Below, piece by piece: positions 17,081 through 25,233 of a stretch of DNA of 64,000 bases (its first letter is position 1; the number at the start of each line of letters is the position of its first letter). The notes below the pieces were generated by a model. It saw nothing but the letters and a program-made list of their open reading frames with translations, did no database searches and was not told where the DNA came from. The DNA comes from an uncultured Bacteroidales bacterium (GTDB lineage: Bacteria; Bacteroidota; Bacteroidia; Bacteroidales; Bacteroidaceae). Both the position numbers and the translations under genes were made by a program. The DNA lies in the NCBI GenBank assembly GCA_937906165.1, contig CALCYA010000109.1:1-64000 (forward strand), in the 5' to 3' direction.

Positions 17081-18583
17081 TTACTTTATATTTGGTGCGT
17101 ATTTAACAGTTACAGATTCACCCTTTACTATCTCGGCAAACTCCTGCGGAGTGTATTTCACAGGCTCGACCATAAATTCCGGAACATTATAAGAGCGGTC
17201 GAAAAAGTCGTAATGGCCGGCATGTTCCTGCGGAAGAGCAAAGGCCTTTTCACTTGTTCCATCCTCGTTAATGTAGGCTATGAACAGGCGGCTATAGTTT
17301 CCGTCAAGACGGCGGCTCGCAAAGAGCACCCACCTGCCGTTGCTGCTCCAGGCATGATAGCTTTCAGGGAATGGAGAATTAGCCTTTTCGAGCGGCCAGA
17401 AGTCACCGCTCTCAAGATCCACCACATATAGGTCGGCATCCTTGTGCCAAATGTGGAAACAGCCATATTCACCGAGCGCTACAAGCAAAAACCTACCGCA
17501 GGGAGATATCCTGGGGAAGGTAGCACTCTTGCCCATCGAAGAGGCTGCGAACACAGTCTCAGGCTCGCCGAAGACCCCTGTCTCAGGGTTCCAAGAGCGG
17601 CGCACAATATCATATTTTATATCTTTGTAGCCCTCGATAAGCTGCTGCACGCGGCTCTTGACAGGATCCTCACACTTCACCTTTGCAACACCATAATAGA
17701 GACTCTTTCCGTCGGGCGACCAGGTGGGGAATACCTCAAGGTCGTTAGGATCACAAGCCACATGCGTAACCGTTTCTTTTACCGGATTATACACGATTAT
17801 ATCGCTAAGGGTATCCTGAACCTCCACCTTGTTATGGTGTGCCGTATGGAACACCTGTCCTGTAGTATTCACAGAATAGGCAACGACATCGTACTTGGGG
17901 TTGAACGCAGGGTACACTCCTGCAGAGATTGTAGAGTCGGTCTTGAGATTGACCTTCTTTGCCTCGCCATCGTGGATAAAAATAGTACCGCCCTTGAACT
18001 GACGCACATGGAACTGCATATTGTCGGTCTTGTAGTTCTTGTATGCATGACAGTTGATGCACTGGCCCTGAGGCTCGGCACTGACAAGCATATTGCTGTA
18101 GATGACCTCCTCATCGTAATTGGTGAGGTTACGCTGGTTTATCGTCAGTTTCTCATAAGCCACGTACGAGGGTGGAATCAGACGGTAAGATATATATGGG
18201 TCAATCTCATCGGGAGAAACAAAAATTTCAAATGGCGCATACCTTTTCCAGGAGTCATTGTCAAAGGCATACACTTCGACTTTCATTGACCCGCCCTTGG
18301 CAACCTCTACAAGTCCTCGCCACTCCTCAAATGAAGGCACCACCTCATCACCGCCAACAACAAGTTCCATATCACCGGACGAGATACGGGTCACATACTT
18401 GTCGGCTTCATTGTCGATGCGGAAAGTAAGGGGCGCGATATTGCATGGAACAGTCACGCCCGTGTAGTCGGGAAATATCAGCGGCATCGTATCAACATCG
18501 GCATACTGCTCCGGGATTTCAGGCGAGCACGACGCCATGAGCAGTAACGGCAACACAAAAATACAATGGATAAACTTTTTCAT
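17081..18583 (-). CDS. PD40/TolB-like beta-propeller lipoprotein with a CxxCH heme-type motif
   Basis: A 500-aa lipoprotein (lipobox LMASC, C19). Residues 40-135 look like a beta-sandwich. C175-I-N-C178-H179 is a perfect c-type heme attachment motif in the next segment. From about residue 210 there are WD40/PD40-type blades: YPAFNPKYDVVAYS, FPTWSPDGKSLYYG, FPRISPCGRFLLVA and YHAWSSNGRWVLFAS. PD40 propellers usually bind peptides or proteins; a covalent heme would make this an electron carrier or sensor. It follows the membrane protein gene at 18594 by 10 nt and is terminated before the fasciclin operon. Whether the CxxCH is really haemylated is not shown; a distal axial ligand cannot be identified by eye. 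Confidence 0.75.
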   Translation of the reverse strand: MKKFIHCIFVLPLLLMASCSPEIPEQYADVDTMPLIFPDYTGVTVPCNIAPLTFRIDNEADKYVTRISSGDMELVVGGDEVVPSFEEWRGLVEVAKGGSMKVEVYAFDNDSWKRYAPFEIFVSPDEIDPYISYRLIPPSYVAYEKLTINQRNLTNYDEEVIYSNMLVSAEPQGQCINCHAYKNYKTDNMQFHVRQFKGGTIFIHDGEAKKVNLKTDSTISAGVYPAFNPKYDVVAYSVNTTGQVFHTAHHNKVEVQDTLSDIIVYNPVKETVTHVACDPNDLEVFPTWSPDGKSLYYGVAKVKCEDPVKSRVQQLIEGYKDIKYDIVRRSWNPETGVFGEPETVFAASSMGKSATFPRISPCGRFLLVALGEYGCFHIWHKDADLYVVDLESGDFWPLEKANSPFPESYHAWSSNGRWVLFASRRLDGNYSRLFIAYINEDGTSEKAFALPQEHAGHYDFFDRSYNVPEFMVEPVKYTPQEFAEIVKGESVTVKYAPNIK

Positions 18584-18593
18584 ATAGTTCTTA

Positions 18594-20741
18594 TCAATAT
18601 GTCATTATTTTCTTTACAAAGAAATAATAGTAATAATAAGTATTACCGAACTCTCTCTTCAACAGCGCCGCGACAACCGCATTAAGTCTCTCCTCAGCCA
18701 TATACGGATATGTCCTGCGGAGTTCGTCACGGGCCTTTGCAACACTGCTTTGGAACCTCATGAAGTTGGCCTCCACCCCACCTGGTCCTCTGTTGACGAA
18801 CGCATTCAGGAATTCCTCACCTACCTGCACGGTCTTCCCCTTGTCAAGAGTCAAAAAGAGAAGAAGGGCCTCCTGATAATGTCTCGGGAGTTGTTTCACC
18901 GACTTCGGGTCGTTCATATCTACGCCCTTTATAAAATCCTGGATAAACAGGTTAAGAGCCGCTACAAAACGTTTGGAATCTTTCTTGACGAGCGCCATGG
19001 CAAGAGACGCCTCAACGAATTCGGCTGTAATCTCCTGCTTCAACTCCGCCGAATTGCCAAAGGCAACACTGTCCTTGGCCGCAAACGCGTCTGAAAGAGA
19101 TGACAGATAGGCCTTGCTTGACTGTTCACCTGTCATATTGGCATCAATAGCATCCATAACATATTTCTCAACCACATCGTCCACACTCAAGATGTCATTG
19201 TAGCAGGTATATTTCAAAGGCTGTGCAAGAGCCGGATTCTTTTGTATAAGTGCCGGCTCGTTTACATACGTTTCCATTTCGCGGGCCCACCCACGATAGA
19301 ACATAGTATTCTTGAGGATGTTTATATACCTTTCCGCAAGCCTGTATTCACCAGAGAGCAACATTGAGCGCACCGCACTTTTGAGATATTCATACCTCCA
19401 GCCATATTCCACCGAATTTTCCATACACCATCGGTAGCAATAGTTGAAACGGCCAAGATTATAATAGATGAGCGAACCATCGGTGTGCGTCATATGCACG
19501 GCCAAAGGAGAGACGGGCAGCACGCCGCCATCGGGATATGCAAACATCTCGTTTCCCGCACGACCCAGTTTCAGCAAAGCCAAATTCTTGTTGAGGACAA
19601 TCTGACGGGTAGGCTCATCGCTGTCCTTGGCATAGTCGGCCACACTCCTCCAATCCTCTTCCCATATGGCAATATTCTGTTTATTCTCTATACGGAAATT
19701 ATTGTCACTGAACCAGAAACGTACGCCAAAGCACATCGACAGCAAAAGAGCTACCACGGTAGCCGTACGCGCCAACTTTACCGGACAACGTCCATTACAA
19801 CGGAACGCATAAGAGAGCACAAAACCCAGGAAAAAGAGCAGCAGCAGAACAAAGGGAATCCAATAAAGATGGATATTATGCCAGAACGAACTTGTAAGAT
19901 ACTCCACTTTTTCGACCATCGTCTCATTCCACTGTGTCACCGGTACACCGGCCATATATATATCTTCAATCGCTATCGAATTGTAGCAAATGTTGTAATA
20001 AAGCCGTGGAACAAAAAGAACAAGCAGCACTGTCACCACAAATGCCACTGCAGGGAAAAGGAGTCTTTCCTTGTGCCGCGTGGAAAGTGCGACACAAAAC
20101 ATCGCTATAAGCAATGCCGATGCAAGCGCATAGACACCCATAAGAGGGAAGCCGGCAATCACCCATACAGCGACAAGCAGAGTGCGCGCCACATTGCCAA
20201 TCCCCTTGCATGCCCACATTGCCAACAATGCGGAAAGCGTCGCCAGAAGTGCCATATAATAATATCCGGGCATCTTGAGATAGAACAGCCAATAGCCCAA
20301 CTGGGTATTAGAAGCCAACAGGGCCACTACAGGCAGAAGTGCAAGAAGGGTATACTCTGAGGGCACGTCAAAAACCTTACGTGTCATGCGGAACACCGCA
20401 TACAGCAACAGCACATATATTGCAGCACCCAGAGCGGGGTAATGAAAAAACTGCACAAGGAAACTGCCTACAAGCGACAAGGCCCCAGCCGGCACCGATA
20501 GCATGGAGTTGTAGAACGTTGCGTCAAAGACAAAAAGAGACAAGGACTCGGTACGTCTCAACAGAGCCGACTCGTAAAAGCCCAGAAGAGCCCATATCAC
20601 AAGGAAAAGCAGCACCGCTACTGCCGGTTGCCATTTGGAATCGTCGGCAAAAAAGCGGGCAAACAAAGAAGCCTTGCCTTTCTTTGAAGCATCCATTGCT
20701 GCATCCGCAACATGAGAGGATACTTTTTTTGTGGTTTTCAT
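18594..20741 (-). CDS. Polytopic membrane protein with C-terminal helical domain (DUF6057-like)
   Basis: A 715-aa inner-membrane protein. After a charged 36-residue N-terminus there are about nine to ten hydrophobic segments up to residue 350 (for example AVAVLLFLVIWALLGFY, LGAAIYVLLLYAVF, LLALLPVVALLAS, IPFVLLLLFFLGFVLSYAF). The remaining 360 residues are soluble and helical, with paired-helix text reminiscent of TPR units (YCYRWCMENSVEYGWRYEYL; GEYRLAERYINILKNTMFY). I recall this arrangement as the Bacteroidales family DUF6057; no biochemical role is known to me. It lies 33 nt after aroC and 10 nt before the CxxCH propeller lipoprotein, so it may be transcribed from the slyD promoter. A role with the propeller protein is inferred from position only. 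Confidence 0.65.
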   Translation of the reverse strand: MKTTKKVSSHVADAAMDASKKGKASLFARFFADDSKWQPAVAVLLFLVIWALLGFYESALLRRTESLSLFVFDATFYNSMLSVPAGALSLVGSFLVQFFHYPALGAAIYVLLLYAVFRMTRKVFDVPSEYTLLALLPVVALLASNTQLGYWLFYLKMPGYYYMALLATLSALLAMWACKGIGNVARTLLVAVWVIAGFPLMGVYALASALLIAMFCVALSTRHKERLLFPAVAFVVTVLLVLFVPRLYYNICYNSIAIEDIYMAGVPVTQWNETMVEKVEYLTSSFWHNIHLYWIPFVLLLLFFLGFVLSYAFRCNGRCPVKLARTATVVALLLSMCFGVRFWFSDNNFRIENKQNIAIWEEDWRSVADYAKDSDEPTRQIVLNKNLALLKLGRAGNEMFAYPDGGVLPVSPLAVHMTHTDGSLIYYNLGRFNYCYRWCMENSVEYGWRYEYLKSAVRSMLLSGEYRLAERYINILKNTMFYRGWAREMETYVNEPALIQKNPALAQPLKYTCYNDILSVDDVVEKYVMDAIDANMTGEQSSKAYLSSLSDAFAAKDSVAFGNSAELKQEITAEFVEASLAMALVKKDSKRFVAALNLFIQDFIKGVDMNDPKSVKQLPRHYQEALLLFLTLDKGKTVQVGEEFLNAFVNRGPGGVEANFMRFQSSVAKARDELRRTYPYMAEERLNAVVAALLKREFGNTYYYYYFFVKKIMTY

Positions 20742-20774
20742 ATCTGTTATATTCTTGTGGTTTTAAGAAACTTT

Positions 20775-21857
20775 TTACACGAACAGGCGGTCCTTCGCCC
20801 TTGCGAGCATAAAGTGGTCAAGGACAACCAGCGCAGCCATGGCTTCAACGACAGGAACCGCACGTGGCACCACACAGGGGTCATGACGCCCGCGCGCAAG
20901 CAGCATAGTTTCATCGCCGTCACGGGTGACGGTAGCCTGCTCCTTGAGCAACGTCGCCACAGGCTTGAATGCCACACGGAAAAAGATGTCGTTGCCATTG
21001 GAGATACCGCCCTGTATTCCACCGCTGTTGTTGGTACGTGTAGCGATAGCACCTCCTTTGTTGTAAAAGATGTCGTTCTGCTGAGAGCCACGTCCGCAGG
21101 CTGCGGCAAAGCCATTGCCGTAATCGAATCCCTTGGCTGCATTTATCGACAGCATCGCATGGGCCAATGAAGACGAGAGTTTGTCATAAAGAGGTTCGCC
21201 CAACCCCACAGGAACGCCTTTCACCACACAGCTCACCACACCACCCACGGTATCTCCGTCACGCTTTACATCAAGGATAAGCTGTTCCATCTCACGGGCT
21301 TTCTCTTCATCGGGACAACGCACTATGTTCGACTCTGCAAGCGAGAGGTCATACTGAGAATAATCACCGCCGAGCACAATTCCACCCACCTGTGAAGTGT
21401 AGGCCTGGACAGAAATGCCCAACTGCTTGAGCGCCAACTTCGCGAGAGCACCGGCGCAGACACGCACCGCTGTCTCACGTGCAGAAGAACGCCCGCCACC
21501 GCGGTGGTCACGAATACCGTATTTACGGTCGTATACATAATCGGCGTGTGAAGGCCTGAAGGCCTCGCGAAGATTATCGTAATCACCGCTGTGGCTGTTA
21601 CTGTTCTCTATAACGAAGGCTATCGGGGCACCTGTAGAACGCCCCTCAAAGATGCCTGAAAGGAAACGCACCTCGTCCTGTTCATTGCGTTGTGTAGTTA
21701 TCCGGCTTTGCCCCGGGCGACGCCTTTGCATCTCGCAGCGTATAAATTCCTCATCGATGACCACCCCGGCAGGGAAGCCATCGACAACACCTCCGATAGC
21801 CACCCCGTGTGACTCACCGAAGGTTGCAAGGCGAAGCAGTTGACCAAAACTGTTCAT
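20775..21857 (-). CDS. aroC: Chorismate synthase
   Basis: A 360-aa enzyme that converts 5-enolpyruvylshikimate-3-phosphate to chorismate with reduced FMN, the last step of the shikimate pathway. Motifs: GESHG (res. 13-17), [45 protein letters not shown] and [13 protein letters not shown], and [15 protein letters not shown] near the C-terminus. The start is set at 21857 ([14 protein letters not shown]); an in-frame upstream extension merely reads the SlyD tail region in another frame. It begins 7 nt after slyD stops, so the two are cotranscribed. Another shikimate gene, aroK, is in the window at 61078. Confidence 0.97.
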   Translation of the reverse strand: MNSFGQLLRLATFGESHGVAIGGVVDGFPAGVVIDEEFIRCEMQRRRPGQSRITTQRNEQDEVRFLSGIFEGRSTGAPIAFVIENSNSHSGDYDNLREAFRPSHADYVYDRKYGIRDHRGGGRSSARETAVRVCAGALAKLALKQLGISVQAYTSQVGGIVLGGDYSQYDLSLAESNIVRCPDEEKAREMEQLILDVKRDGDTVGGVVSCVVKGVPVGLGEPLYDKLSSSLAHAMLSINAAKGFDYGNGFAAACGRGSQQNDIFYNKGGAIATRTNNSGGIQGGISNGNDIFFRVAFKPVATLLKEQATVTRDGDETMLLARGRHDPCVVPRAVPVVEAMAALVVLDHFMLARAKDRLFV

Positions 21858-21864
21858 ATTCAAA

Positions 21865-22443
21865 TCAATGGTTGCAGCCACCCTCGCAACCGCCGTCGCC
21901 ACAGCCGCTGCAACCGCCACTGCAACCACCGCTGCAACCGCCGCTGCAAGAAGCCTTCAACGAATCATAGAACTTCTTGAGTTCCGATTCCTTGGCCGGG
22001 CGTGACTCCACCACATTACCCACAAACTGCAGGTCGCAACCTGCAAGAGGATGATTGAAGTCCATGACAACCTTTACAGGAGTAACCTCCTTTACCGTGC
22101 CGAGGATGGGCGAGCCGTCGGCGCGCATCATCTCAACCACATTACCTGCGTAGATATGAGCCGAGTCGAACTTGCCGTCAATGGTGAACACCTCACGGTC
22201 GAAATCCTGAACATGGTCGGGGTCATACTCTCCGTAAGCATCGGCAAACGGAATTGTAAAATCGAACTCATCGCCTTTCTGAAGGTCCTTGAGGTTCTCC
22301 TCGAACGAATCAAGAGTGTAACCTACACCTGTGAGGAAGCCGAAAGGCTGCTCACGTGTTGTCTTCTCAACTTCTTCGCACTCACCGTCACGGTGTGAAT
22401 AGAGGGTATATGCCACACGCATATATTTGTTTGTAATCTCCAT
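21865..22443 (-). CDS. slyD: SlyD-type FKBP peptidyl-prolyl isomerase with Cys/Gly metal-binding tail
   Basis: A 192-aa cytoplasmic prolyl isomerase and chaperone. The start [15 protein letters not shown] at 22443 fits the family; an in-frame upstream extension is leader sequence. The FKBP part includes [17 protein letters not shown] and YGEYDPDHV, the insert-in-flap region follows, and DFNHPLAG is the signature return to the FKBP core. The C-terminus is a Gly-Cys tail with seven cysteines and a final NH, built from repeated 12-nt units (SGGC). In E. coli SlyD a comparable tail binds nickel and other metals. It is the first gene of slyD-aroC, behind a good promoter. Confidence 0.95.
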   Translation of the reverse strand: MEITNKYMRVAYTLYSHRDGECEEVEKTTREQPFGFLTGVGYTLDSFEENLKDLQKGDEFDFTIPFADAYGEYDPDHVQDFDREVFTIDGKFDSAHIYAGNVVEMMRADGSPILGTVKEVTPVKVVMDFNHPLAGCDLQFVGNVVESRPAKESELKKFYDSLKASCSGGCSGGCSGGCSGCGDGGCEGGCNH

Positions 22444-22525
22444 TGTATTTATCTGTATTGCATTAATAAATCTCTCAACCGGATGCTGCACGGTCACAAT
22501 TGCCTGCTCCGGCGGCATAATGTTG

Positions 22526-22558
22526 CAAAGATATAAATTGTTCACAAAAAACATCAAC
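22526..22558 (-). promoter_or_regulatory. slyD-aroC promoter
   Basis: Minus strand: -7 TATCTTTG (22533-22526), matching TAnnTTTG, and -33 GTTG (22558-22555) 21 nt upstream. It lies about 80 nt upstream of slyD and is back-to-back with the mannose-operon promoter. Confidence 0.6.
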
Positions 22559-22633
22559 GACAATTCAAAAAAATGACATCCGTCACATTATTAATTAAGA
22601 AATTCAGGCTGTCAAGGAAAAAAACATATAAAT

Positions 22634-22666
22634 TTTGGGTTCTTTTACAGAAGTTGATTAAATTTG
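22634..22666 (+). promoter_or_regulatory. Promoter of the GH5-ROK-GH92-GH92 operon
   Basis: TTTG at 22634-22637, a 21-nt spacer, and TAAATTTG at 22659-22666 match the Bacteroidetes primary sigma consensus at both elements and in spacing. Transcription would start near 22673, leaving a leader of about 105 nt before the GH5 gene. The 335-nt gap 22444-22778 holds only this and the divergent slyD promoter. Confidence 0.8.
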
Positions 22667-22778
22667 CTACTTGCAGCCGTATGCGTTAACCGCGCGCACT
22701 TGCAATCAAGATATCGGCGTCAGTTTTGACCCATTACCATAAAGTTGAAGAAATAAACAACCATAATAAAATCTTCAA

Positions 22779-24110
22779 ATGAGAATGAATGTAATAAAAA
22801 GCCTGTTCTTTACAATGGCGACAACAATTCTTCTGGCTTGCGGCGCAGGCGCCGGCAACAAGAGCCAAGCAAAGGAGTGCGAAAAGGAGGAAGTAAGTTT
22901 TGTAACAACCGACGGGACAAAATTCATCAAGGACGGAAAGCCCTACCATTACATAGGCACCAACCTGTGGTATGCGAGTGTGCTTGCATCTACCGGTGAA
23001 GGAGGCAACAGGGAGCGTTTCTGCAAGGAGCTCGACAACCTCAAGGCCATTGGCGTGAACAACTTGAGAATCCTCTCGGGACCAGATGCCGGCAGTGACC
23101 TTGCGAACCCCGCAAAGCCCTACCTGCAGACAGCTCCCGGAGTGCTCAACGACACCATACTCCAAGGACTTGACTTTGTATTGGCCGAACTTGAGAAGAG
23201 AGACATGACCGCTGTAATTTATCTCAACAACGCATGGGACTGGAGCGGCGGTATGGGTTTCTACCTCAAGGAGTGCGGATACGGCGACTCGCCTAATACT
23301 CTTGAAGATGGCGGCTACGACCGTTACGTCGAGTACTGCGCGAACTTCGCACGCGAGCCTAAGGCTCTTGAAATGTACTACAATTACATAAAGCTGATCG
23401 TTTCACGCAAGAACAGCATCACAGGACGCCTTTACAAGGACGAGCCTGCCATCATGGCATGGCAGCTCTGCAACGAGCCACGCGCTTTCTCAAAGGAGAA
23501 CAAGGAGGCTTTTGAAAAGTGGAACCTTGAGGCTGCCGCGTTGATAAAGAGTATTGACAGCAACCACCTTGTATCAACAGGTAGTGAGGGTTACATCGGC
23601 TGCGAGGTTGACCCGGAACTGTGCGAGCGCATACATGCCGACAAGAACATCGACTACCTTACCATACATATATGGCCTGTAAACTGGGGCTGGGCGCCAC
23701 GCTCCAACCCTGACAGCGGCATCGAGAACGCCTGCAAGAGAAGCGGAGAGTATATCGACGACCACATTGCAATGGCCGGAAAAATCAACAAGCCACTGGT
23801 TATTGAGGAGTTCGGTTATTCACGCCAGGGCAATGTAAGCGGCACAGGCATACCCACAGACAGCCGTGACATATTCTACGCGTTCATCTTTGAGCAGGTA
23901 AAGAAGAGCGTAGAGACAGGCGGACCTATCGCAGGTTGCAACTTCTGGGGTTGGGGCGGCAGCGGACGTCCACGCGACCTTGTATGGCAGGCAGGCGACG
24001 ACTATCTGTGCGACCCGCCACACGAGCCACAGGGCTGGTACTCTGTCTTTGACAATGACACTACAACAATAGAGACTATCAAGAAATATTCTAAAGAAAT
24101 AAACAAATAA
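22779..24110 (+). CDS. GH5 family glycoside hydrolase, beta-mannanase/beta-mannosidase-like lipoprotein
   Basis: A 443-aa lipoprotein (lipobox LLAC, C21) with a single GH5 TIM-barrel. FIKDGKPYHYIGTNLWYAS near the N-terminus is typical of the GH5_7 mannanase group. E233 in WQLCNEPR is the predicted acid/base, and E344 in VIEEFGYSRQ the nucleophile (E343 precedes it). WDWSGGMGFY and FWGWGGSGRP line the expected cleft. It should cut beta-1,4-mannosyl linkages. It heads an operon with a sugar kinase and two alpha-mannosidases, so the natural substrate may be a galacto- or glucomannan, or the beta-mannose of an N-glycan core. The exact linkage cannot be decided from sequence by eye. A second ATG two codons in is an equally good start. 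Confidence 0.85.
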   Translation: MRMNVIKSLFFTMATTILLACGAGAGNKSQAKECEKEEVSFVTTDGTKFIKDGKPYHYIGTNLWYASVLASTGEGGNRERFCKELDNLKAIGVNNLRILSGPDAGSDLANPAKPYLQTAPGVLNDTILQGLDFVLAELEKRDMTAVIYLNNAWDWSGGMGFYLKECGYGDSPNTLEDGGYDRYVEYCANFAREPKALEMYYNYIKLIVSRKNSITGRLYKDEPAIMAWQLCNEPRAFSKENKEAFEKWNLEAAALIKSIDSNHLVSTGSEGYIGCEVDPELCERIHADKNIDYLTIHIWPVNWGWAPRSNPDSGIENACKRSGEYIDDHIAMAGKINKPLVIEEFGYSRQGNVSGTGIPTDSRDIFYAFIFEQVKKSVETGGPIAGCNFWGWGGSGRPRDLVWQAGDDYLCDPPHEPQGWYSVFDNDTTTIETIKKYSKEINK

Positions 24111-24126
24111 ACAAAAACTTATAACT

Positions 24127-25227
24127 ATGTATAAAAACGATAACCGCATTGTTGCCACACTCGACGCAGGCGGCACAAACTTTGTGTTCGGCGCGATGAA
24201 GGCAGGAGAGTTTATTATTGAGCCCGTTTCGGTTCCTGCACAGTCACACGACCTTGACCTCTGTTTGCAGAATATGGTCAACGGATTCCGTCAGGTATTC
24301 GACAAGCTGGAGGAGAAGCCAGTTGCAATCAGCTTTGCTTTCCCCGGCCCTGCCGACTACCCCAACGGCATCATCGGAGGCTACCTCCCCAACTTCCCAT
24401 CATTCCGTGAGGGTGTGGCACTGGGTGCTTTCCTCGAGAAGCAGTTCGGTGTGCCCGTGTTCATCAACAACGACGGAGACCTCTTCGCATACGGCGAGGC
24501 TCTCTGCGGCGCCTTGCCCGAAATCAACAACCGCCTCAAGGAACTGGGCTCTACAAAGCAGTACAAGAACCTCATTGGATACACTTTGGGTACAGGATTC
24601 GGTATAGGTGTAGTAATCGACAGCCGTCTTAACCGCGGTGACAACTCATGTGTGGAGACATTCTGTCTTCGCCACAAGGAGATGCCCGAGATTATCGTTG
24701 AGGAGGGTGTAGCCATCCGTGCCGTGAAGAGAGTGTACGGCGAGAAGAGCGGTAACCCCGACCATGGCCTCACTCCAAAGGATATATGCGAGATTGCCGA
24801 CGGCACACGTGAGGGTGACCGCGAGGCAGCAAAGGAGGCATTCGCATCACTCGGAAGAATCGCCGGTGCTGCAATATCCACAGCAGTGACAATCATCGAC
24901 GGCCTTGTTGTAATTGGTGGCGGCGTATCGGCTGCAAGCCGTTGGATTATGCCTGCCCTCCTTGAGGAGATGCGCTCAAAACTCCACACATTGGGCGGCG
25001 ACGAGGTAAACCTTGTACAGATGAAGGTATACGACCTTGAGAATGACGAGGAGTTCAAGCTCTTTGCAAAGGGTGAGGTAAAGAAGGTAAAGGTTTACGG
25101 TGAGGAGAGATATGTCGATTACGACAGCCAGAAGCGCGTGGGTATCGCAATTTCCAAGCTCGGTGCAAGCAAGGCCGTATCGGTAGGTGCATACGCTTTC
25201 GCCTTGAGCGAACTCGACAAAAGATAA
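24127..25227 (+). CDS. ROK-family sugar kinase lacking the usual zinc motif
   Basis: A 366-aa cytoplasmic protein, 16 nt after the GH5 gene. The N-terminal phosphate loop TLDAGGTNFVFGAM, the FPGPADYPNGIIGG loop, the catalytic-Asp motif NNDGDLFAYGEA and the GYTLGTGFGIGVV ATP loop are all present, so kinase activity is plausible. It has no CxCGxxGCxE zinc site, which most ROK proteins carry, and no DNA-binding domain, so it is not a NagC/XylR-type repressor. A charged insertion near residues 300-340 (FKLFAKGEVKKVKVYGEERYVDYD) is unusual. In this operon its substrate is probably mannose or a mannose-containing sugar released by the GH92 and GH5 enzymes; glucose is an alternative. Confidence 0.8.
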   Translation: MYKNDNRIVATLDAGGTNFVFGAMKAGEFIIEPVSVPAQSHDLDLCLQNMVNGFRQVFDKLEEKPVAISFAFPGPADYPNGIIGGYLPNFPSFREGVALGAFLEKQFGVPVFINNDGDLFAYGEALCGALPEINNRLKELGSTKQYKNLIGYTLGTGFGIGVVIDSRLNRGDNSCVETFCLRHKEMPEIIVEEGVAIRAVKRVYGEKSGNPDHGLTPKDICEIADGTREGDREAAKEAFASLGRIAGAAISTAVTIIDGLVVIGGGVSAASRWIMPALLEEMRSKLHTLGGDEVNLVQMKVYDLENDEEFKLFAKGEVKKVKVYGEERYVDYDSQKRVGIAISKLGASKAVSVGAYAFALSELDKR

Positions 25228-25233
25228 TTGATT

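Noticed and set aside
19485..20360. 291-codon plus-strand ORF opposite the DUF6057-like gene
   Set aside because: It has a basic, His/Gln-rich composition with no hydrophobic core and lies fully antisense to a protein with well-formed membrane segments.
21858..21929. N-terminal extension of aroC (Val/Ala-rich)
   Set aside because: It is the SlyD Gly-Cys repeat read in another frame; family alignment starts at MNSFGQLL.
22444..22563. 40-residue N-terminal extension of SlyD
   Set aside because: It contains the slyD -7 element and lacks similarity to the family; [10 protein letters not shown] at 22443 fits.
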